Positions 58,613-64,000 of a DNA stretch of 64,000 nt are shown in pieces. Origin of the DNA: Apostichopus japonicus (lineage: Eukaryota > Echinodermata > Holothuroidea > Aspidochirotida > Stichopodidae); the NCBI RefSeq assembly GCF_037975245.1, contig NC_092570.1, positions 389,501-453,500 on the forward strand. The letters are read 5' to 3'. The notes below the pieces were generated by a model. It had not been told where the DNA came from and did not search any database. It saw nothing but the letters and a program-made list of their open reading frames with translations. Position numbers and translations under genes: made by a program. Positions within the stretch are counted from its first letter, which is position 1. The number at the start of each line of letters is the position of its first letter.

Positions 58613-59704
58613 CACCATGCATTATTTGAAGGAAAAAAACTGAAGGTAATCCTAAACACCAAAAGTGAAATCAAAAGAATTTTTTACAAGAGCTCATAAA
58701 AAAATAATCAAAATATGTGAACAAATACAAGTCTAAACTAAAGTCAAAGTGCATGATTCAATTAAAGAGCAACTGAATCACTCAAACTCTTGATGACATT
58801 TTCCTCAAGGCTGACTTGAGTTACATTACATATGATACGTACACATCTGTTAGTCATCTTGAAGACGTAAAAAAAAACTTAAAAAAAAAAAAAACTGTCA
58901 TAGCATCTCTATCTGCCCTTTACTCTTTTTAAAATAATTATCTTTTTATCATTTCATAGATTTCAATACACCAAAACTTTGTCCTAGGGACACTGCAAGT
59001 TTGTCAGCATTTCTTCACTCTCCTCACCTCCACCCAACCCCTCCACCCAATCCCCTCCAACACTCCCCTTTTAAGCCCATGACTCAGGATCTGCCATGAG
59101 TTTGAGACATGACTCAAAAGACACCCCATCCCCCCACCCCCTCACAAACTCTTCCTCGGAAAACGGTAGTCTGGACTATGGACTCGTTCCATCTGTCGCC
59201 AACTTATGGAAACTGTAGATACAATTCTGATGACGGGCCAACTTTTTAGTTTGCAGACAGTCGCCTGAACAATGTTTGAATGATCGTCTAAAGTACACTT
59301 CCTTTAATCAATTATGGTACAATCTACTTCTTTTTGCCATAGTTACACTTCCAATATCTTGCATGAAATCAAGAAATCTCAGATTACATTGAAATGACAA
59401 TAGACAGTTACATTCTTAGAAAGCTGTAGAAATCTTAACATGGCCTCCCTTCTTTTTACTTGCTCCAATCTCCTCAAACGTTATACCAATAGTTCTATTC
59501 CCACTTCCCCAAGCATCCCACCATCAAGTCCCCCACCCCACTCCACCTAACCCGGCCCTCCAACCCCCCTACCCCCGCCCCACTTCAACTTTTGCAATCA
59601 ACCATTCCCATAATCATATTGAACCTCAAAGCCCAACCCCTCATCTTTTTTCCCAAATGTAGTTTCTCACAATTTCTTATGAAGACCATTAAACAAAATT
59701 CTGG

Positions 59705-59710
59705 TTTATT
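59705..59710 (-). other. Possible poly(A) signal of LAMP-like B
   Basis: AATAAA on the minus strand about 46 bases after the stop codon; close but plausible. Confidence 0.35.
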
Positions 59711-59755
59711 ACTTAGAAAATTTCCTGTTTCAATCCTTGTTTTGCCTCCAGTACC

Positions 59756-59901
59756 TCACACAGACTCGTAACCAGACCTTGAAGAATTCCTCCTGCCTAT
59801 CAGGTAGGCAATCAGTACGATGATGACTAGAACAGCTAATGCACAGCCCACTGCAATAGGCACAATGTTGCTGATGGCATTGTCAGCTGGGCAATCATAA
59901 C
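59756..59901 (-). CDS. LAMP-like B terminal exon, TM and tail
   Basis: Acceptor TCTCCTTTACAG, phase 1. It encodes YDCPADNAISN, then IVPIAVGCALAVLVIIVLIA, YLIGRRNSSRSGYESV and TGA. Confidence 0.9.
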
Positions 59902-60587
59902 CTGTAAAGGAGACAAAAAGGGTCAAAACTTGGATCAGGATTCATTTCTGTAAGCGATACAAGTTCAGTCATTCTCATTGTCTCCTCATCCCCCCCCCCA
60001 CACCCCCTTCTTGGTTTATTTCACCAGTCAGGGATTGGTTACCCTGAATCATATATACTTCTATGTCATGCGGACCCAATAATTCATCAAAATACATGCA
60101 CACATGAGAAATGCTTTTGAAGGCCCTTCTAATGGTTTAATCGTCTAAAATCGTCTAAAATCGTCCAAACTGTTAAAATATCCTGATGATCCTGCACTTC
60201 CACCACAGAACCGTCATCAACCATCATCCTTCCCACCAACCCACTGCCCTCCTTTCCACCACCCCACTGCCTTCCTTTCCACCACCCCACTGCCCTCCTT
60301 TCCACCACCCCACTGCCCTCCTTTCCACCACCCCATTGCCTCCTTTCCACCACCCCACGGAACCATCAATTGAGCAATCTGTCACCCATATAGGTACTCA
60401 CTGCTGCTAAAACTGCCATTCTCGATTCTGTATGGCTGAAGCTTCACATCGGAGAAGGTAACATCCAGGCTGATGCTTGTGTTCTTCTCCTCATGGTGAA
60501 TTGTCTGTTTGGTATCACACTGCAATGATTTACCGACGGGGGTTCGGAAGGTGTTCTTGTCCTTCATTGTGAATTTAAAATGGAAGA
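59756..60587 (-). CDS. LAMP-like glycoprotein B, last two exons (5' part outside window)
   Basis: Minus-strand exons are 60402-60587 and 59756-59901, phase 1 between them and phase 1 incoming. The readable 109 residues are the C-terminal half of a LAMP domain (FHFKFTMKDKNTFRTPVGKS, LQCD, FSDVKLQPYRIENGSF, YDCP), a TM helix and the tail IGRRNSSRSGYESV. YESV is a YxxPhi lysosomal sorting signal; the GRR..GY form is close to LAMP-1/2 tails. It is paralogous to the plus-strand gene ending at 36908. Upstream exons should lie beyond the satellite that starts at 61447. Confidence 0.85.
60225..60358 (+). repeat. 24-bp CACCCCACTGCCCTCCTTTC array, about 5-6 copies
   Basis: The unit is CACCCCACTGCCCTCCTTTC plus CACC. 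It starts 43 bp inside the last intron of LAMP-like B, just after the donor of the previous exon. Confidence 0.9.
60402..60587 (-). CDS. LAMP-like B penultimate exon, LAMP domain
   Basis: Acceptor TCCTCTCCTACAG, donor GTGAGT, phase 1 at both ends. It encodes DKNTFRTPVGKSLQCDTKQT and SISLDVTFSDVKLQPYRIEN. It lacks only the upstream half of the domain, which would be in earlier exons. Confidence 0.88.
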
Positions 60588-61446
60588 CTGTAGGAGAGGA
60601 AAAACGCGGAATTACCAACCTGTGACACTTCAATACAATATACAGAACTTCATTCATGACTTCATGAATAATAAATTTACAAACAAGGCAACACTCGAAA
60701 AGCTGCTTTAAAATACAATTTCAGGTACTATTTCCTATCGCAAAACTACACAAATTATTATCAACAACTTTGAGGGTTCAACAGTGTATTTCTGTACACT
60801 AATTGGCCTTTCAAGTAGATATCTTTCTGACAACCAGAACTTGGAACAGAATTTTTGTAAACACATTAATCCAAACAGGTCTGCCTTCCCTCACATGTCA
60901 TTTAAACAGTTAGTGAGTTATTTCATTGACAACCCCTTGCAGTCATCAAAGAGGAACATGATCAGCAGCATACAGATGGTAGCCAATGGCTAGCCATGTA
61001 GCTGCTTTCTTTACTTTTTAATTGTTAAGTAAAATAAATTTAGTTTAGAACTCAAAGAGGTATTTTCAAACAAAGAATGTTACTTAACTTAATCCATTTG
61101 AGGTCTTGTTTCCTCTAGTCAGTTTTTTATTTTTTTATTTTATGTGACTTTAACTATGATTCTCATTCATGACAAAATTACTGTTTCAGGAATCATACAA
61201 AAGAGCGAAACTACATATCAAATACAGTCAACCATTTACATTCCAATGACATGGAAAGAAAGCTGAGGCCAAAAACAAAACAAAAACATTGTGACAAAGG
61301 AAGCAAGAGTGATAACACCTCCTCATATAACCTCACACTTTCTCCCCCACCAAATGGGTTATTACTTTTTGGTTGTCCAATCAGCAAACTTTGTTGTCTG
61401 GAAAAATACAGCAAAATAACAAAGAATAAACAATATGTACACTATA
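60588..61446. other. Intronic stretch of LAMP-like B
   Basis: It contains no supported exon. An open plus frame at 60784-60993 shows no domain. It leads into the 48-bp satellite. Confidence 0.45.
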
Positions 61447-64000
61447 GGAGAGATGTGTAGGTTTTATGAATAGAACACCGATATGTACACTCTAGGTGAG
61501 ATGTGTAGGTTTGATGAATAGAACACCAATATGTACACTCTAGGTGAGATGTGTAGGTTTGATGAATAGAACACCAATATGTACACTATAGGAGAGATGT
61601 GTAGGTTTGATGAATAGAACACCAATATGTACACTGTAGGAGAGATGTGAAGATTTGATGAGAAGAACACCAATATGTACACTGTAGGAGAGATGTGTAG
61701 GTTTGATGAGAAGAACACCAATATGTACACTGTAGGAGAGATGTGTAGGTTTGATGAGAAGAACACCAATATGTACACTCTAGGTGAGATGTGTAGGTTT
61801 GATGAATAGAACACCAATATGTACACTATAGGAGAGATGTGTAGGTTTGATGAATAGAACACCAATATGTACACTGTAGGAGAGATGTGAAGATTTGATG
61901 AGAAGAACACCAATATGTACACTGTAGGAGAGATGTGTAGGTTTGATGAGAAGAACACCAATATGTACACTGTAGGAGAGATGTGTAGGTTTGATGAGAA
62001 GAACACCAATATGTACACTGTAGGAGAGATGTGTAGGTTTGATGAATAGAACACCAATATGTACACTCTAGGTGAGATGTGTAGGTTTGATGAATAGAAC
62101 ACCAATATGTACACTGTAGGAGAGATGTGTAGGTTTGATGAGAAGAACACCAATATGTACACTGTAGGAGAGATGTGTAGGTTTGGTGAATAGAACACCA
62201 ATATGTACACTCTAGGTGAGATGTGTAGGTTTGATGAATAGAACACCAATATGTACACTGTAGGAGAGATGTGTAGGTTTGATGAATAGAACACCAATAT
62301 GTACACTCTAGGAGAGATGTGTAGGTTTGATGAGAAGAACACCAACATGTACACTATAGGAGAGATGTGTAGGTTTCATGAATAGAACACCAATATGCAC
62401 ACTCTAGGTGAGATGTGTAGGTTTGATGAAAAGAACACCAATATGTACACTATAGGTGAGATGTGTAGGTTTGATGAATAGAACACCAACATGTACACTA
62501 TAGGAGAGATGTGTAGGTTTGATGAAAAGAACACCAATTTGTACACTATAGAGAGATGTGTAGGTTTCATGAATAGAACACCAATATGTACACTGTAGGA
62601 GAGATGTGTAGGTTTGATGAGAAGAACACCAATATGTACACTATAGGAGAGATGTGTAGGTTTCATGAATAGAACACCAATATGTACACTATAGGAGAGA
62701 TGTGTAGGTTTGGTGAATAGAACACCAGTATGTACACTATAGGTGAGATGTGTAGGTTTGATGAATAGAACACCAATATGTACACTATAGGAGAGATGTG
62801 TAGGTTTGATGAGAAGAACACCCATATGTACACTATAGGTGAGATGTGTAGGTTTGATGAGAAGAACACCAATATGTACACTATAGGTGAGATGTGTAGG
62901 TTTGATGAATAGTACACCAACATGTACACTATAGAAGAGACGTGTAGGTTTGATGAGAAGAACACCAATATGTACACTATAGGAGAGATGTGTAGGTTTT
63001 ATGAATAGAACACCAATATGTACACTATAGGAGAGATGTGTAGGTTTGATGAATAGAACACCAACATGTACACTCTAGGTGAGATGTGTAGGTTTGATGA
63101 GAAGAACACCAATATGTACACTCTAAGTGAGATGTGTAGGTTTGATGAATAGAACACCAACATGTACACTCTAGGTGAGATGTGTAGGTTTCATGAATAG
63201 AACACCAATATGTACACTATAGGAGAGATGTGTAGGTTTGGTGAATAGAACACCAGTATGTACACTATAGGTGAGATGTGTAGGTTTGATGAATAGAACA
63301 CCAACATGTACACTATAGGAGAGATGTGTAGGTTTGATGAGAAGAACACCAATATGTACACTATAGGAGAGATGTGTAGGTTTGATGAGAAGAACACCAA
63401 TATGTACACTATAGGAGAGATGTGTAGGTTTCATGAATAGAACACCAATATGTACACTATAGGAGAGATGTGTAGGTTTGATGAGAAGAACACCAATATG
63501 TACACTATAGGAGAGATGTGTAGGTTTGGTGAATAGAACACCAATATGTACATTATAGGAGAGATGTGTAGGTTTGATGAGAAGAACACCAATATGTACA
63601 CTATAGGTGAGATGTGTAGGTTTGATGAATAGAACACCAACAAGTACACTATAGGAGAGATGTGTAGGTTTGATGAAAAGAACACCAATATGTACACTAT
63701 AGAGAGATGTGTAGGTTTCATGAATAGAACACCAATATGTACACTGTAGGAGAGATGTGTAGGTTTGATGAGAAGAACACCAATATGTACAAGATAGGAG
63801 AGATGTGTAGGTTTGATGAGAAGAACACCAATATGTACACTATAAGAGAGATGTGTAGGTTTGATGAATAGAACACCAACTTGAACACTATAGGTGAGAT
63901 GTGTAGGTTTGATGAATAGAACACCAATATGTACAATATAGGAGAGATGTGTAGGTTTGATGAGAAGAACACCAATATGTACACTATAGGAGAGATGTGT
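61447..64000 (+). repeat. 48-bp satellite running off the window end, at least 53 copies
   Basis: The unit begins GTTTGATGAATAGAACACCA, then ATATGTACACTATAGGAGAGATGTGTAG. Variants alternate (GAATAGA or GAGAAGA; ATAGGAG, GTAGGAG or CTAGGTG). Open minus frames (YILVFYSSNLHISP period 16) follow from the unit being 16 codons long. It likely lies within a LAMP-like B intron. Confidence 0.95.

Larger units (their letters stand above)
52383..59755. other. Intergenic region between receptor B and LAMP-like B
   Basis: No gene is supported. It contains a three-copy 27-bp repeat (GATTGATGAGTTGAATGA) at 52421-52495, a G-run at 54025, a telomere-like MITE (54317-54593), a retroelement-tail-like GCGCTATATAAATGTAATTT and (TTA)n at 55793-55845, a perfect 12-bp hairpin at 56266-56293, a G-run at 56395, and a 22-bp array at 58366-58612. 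Short frames have no recognisable domains. Confidence 0.55.

Noticed and set aside
61464..63984. Minus-strand frames with YILVFYSSNLHISP repeats
   Set aside because: The 48-bp satellite unit equals 16 codons; interrupted wherever the unit length changes.

Overview
This is eukaryotic, intron-rich, AT-rich DNA from an animal, most likely a marine invertebrate and plausibly a deuterostome such as an echinoderm. The evidence is GT-AG split genes with consistent phases, Ig-TIR receptors of the IL-1R type, LAMP-family lysosomal glycoproteins, an SH3-SH2 adaptor, LINE, SINE and hAT-like remnants, and very abundant tandem arrays. The species cannot be fixed from sequence alone. No bacterial genes, rRNA or CRISPR were seen.

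Five genes could be assembled by joining exons at splice sites with matching phase. (1) IL1R-like A, plus strand, 1796-6328: two Ig domains, TM and TIR; its signal-peptide exon was not found. (2) A 593-aa adaptor, minus strand, 18802-10957, six exons: acidic helical N-terminus with two YEN motifs, a proline-rich SH3-ligand stretch, a death-effector-like helical region, SH3, and a C-terminal SH2. (3) A CD68/LAMP-like protein, plus strand, 24409-36908, five exons, 547 aa: signal peptide, Thr-rich mucin-like repeats, LAMP domain, TM and a YGSM lysosomal tail. (4) IL1R-like B, minus strand, 52382-46275, seven exons, 499 aa, with the same exon phases as A. (5) The last two exons of a second LAMP, minus strand, 60587-59756; its 5' part lies beyond the window, across a satellite array.

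Receptor and LAMP paralogues occur in two sets, A on plus and B on minus, in the same left-to-right order but each gene flipped. A plausible common theme is innate immune sensing and endolysosomal function in phagocytic cells, but any functional link between the genes is inference.

The rest is introns and intergenic DNA crowded with arrays: a 20-bp unit at 11.4-13.4 kb, about 40 bp at 27.2 kb, 30/33 bp with a 282-bp higher-order period at 28-30 kb, 42 bp at 30.3 kb, about 20 bp at 34.4 kb, 63 bp at 39.6 kb, 84 bp at 41.2 kb and 48 bp from 61.4 kb to the end. Several arrays touch or contain splice sites. The adaptor array begins at a 5' splice site and repeats GTAAGT; a 58-60 bp array in receptor B copies the end of a coding exon with its GTGAGT donor ten times; an 11-bp array abuts a 3' splice site; and another array repeats a pyrimidine-CAG unit upstream of a real acceptor. 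Long open frames in these arrays arise because the unit length is a multiple of three, so they are not treated as genes. Four inverted-repeat DNA elements (one a clear hAT-type with 8-bp target duplication), one tRNA-derived SINE and two LINE 3' remnants are also described.
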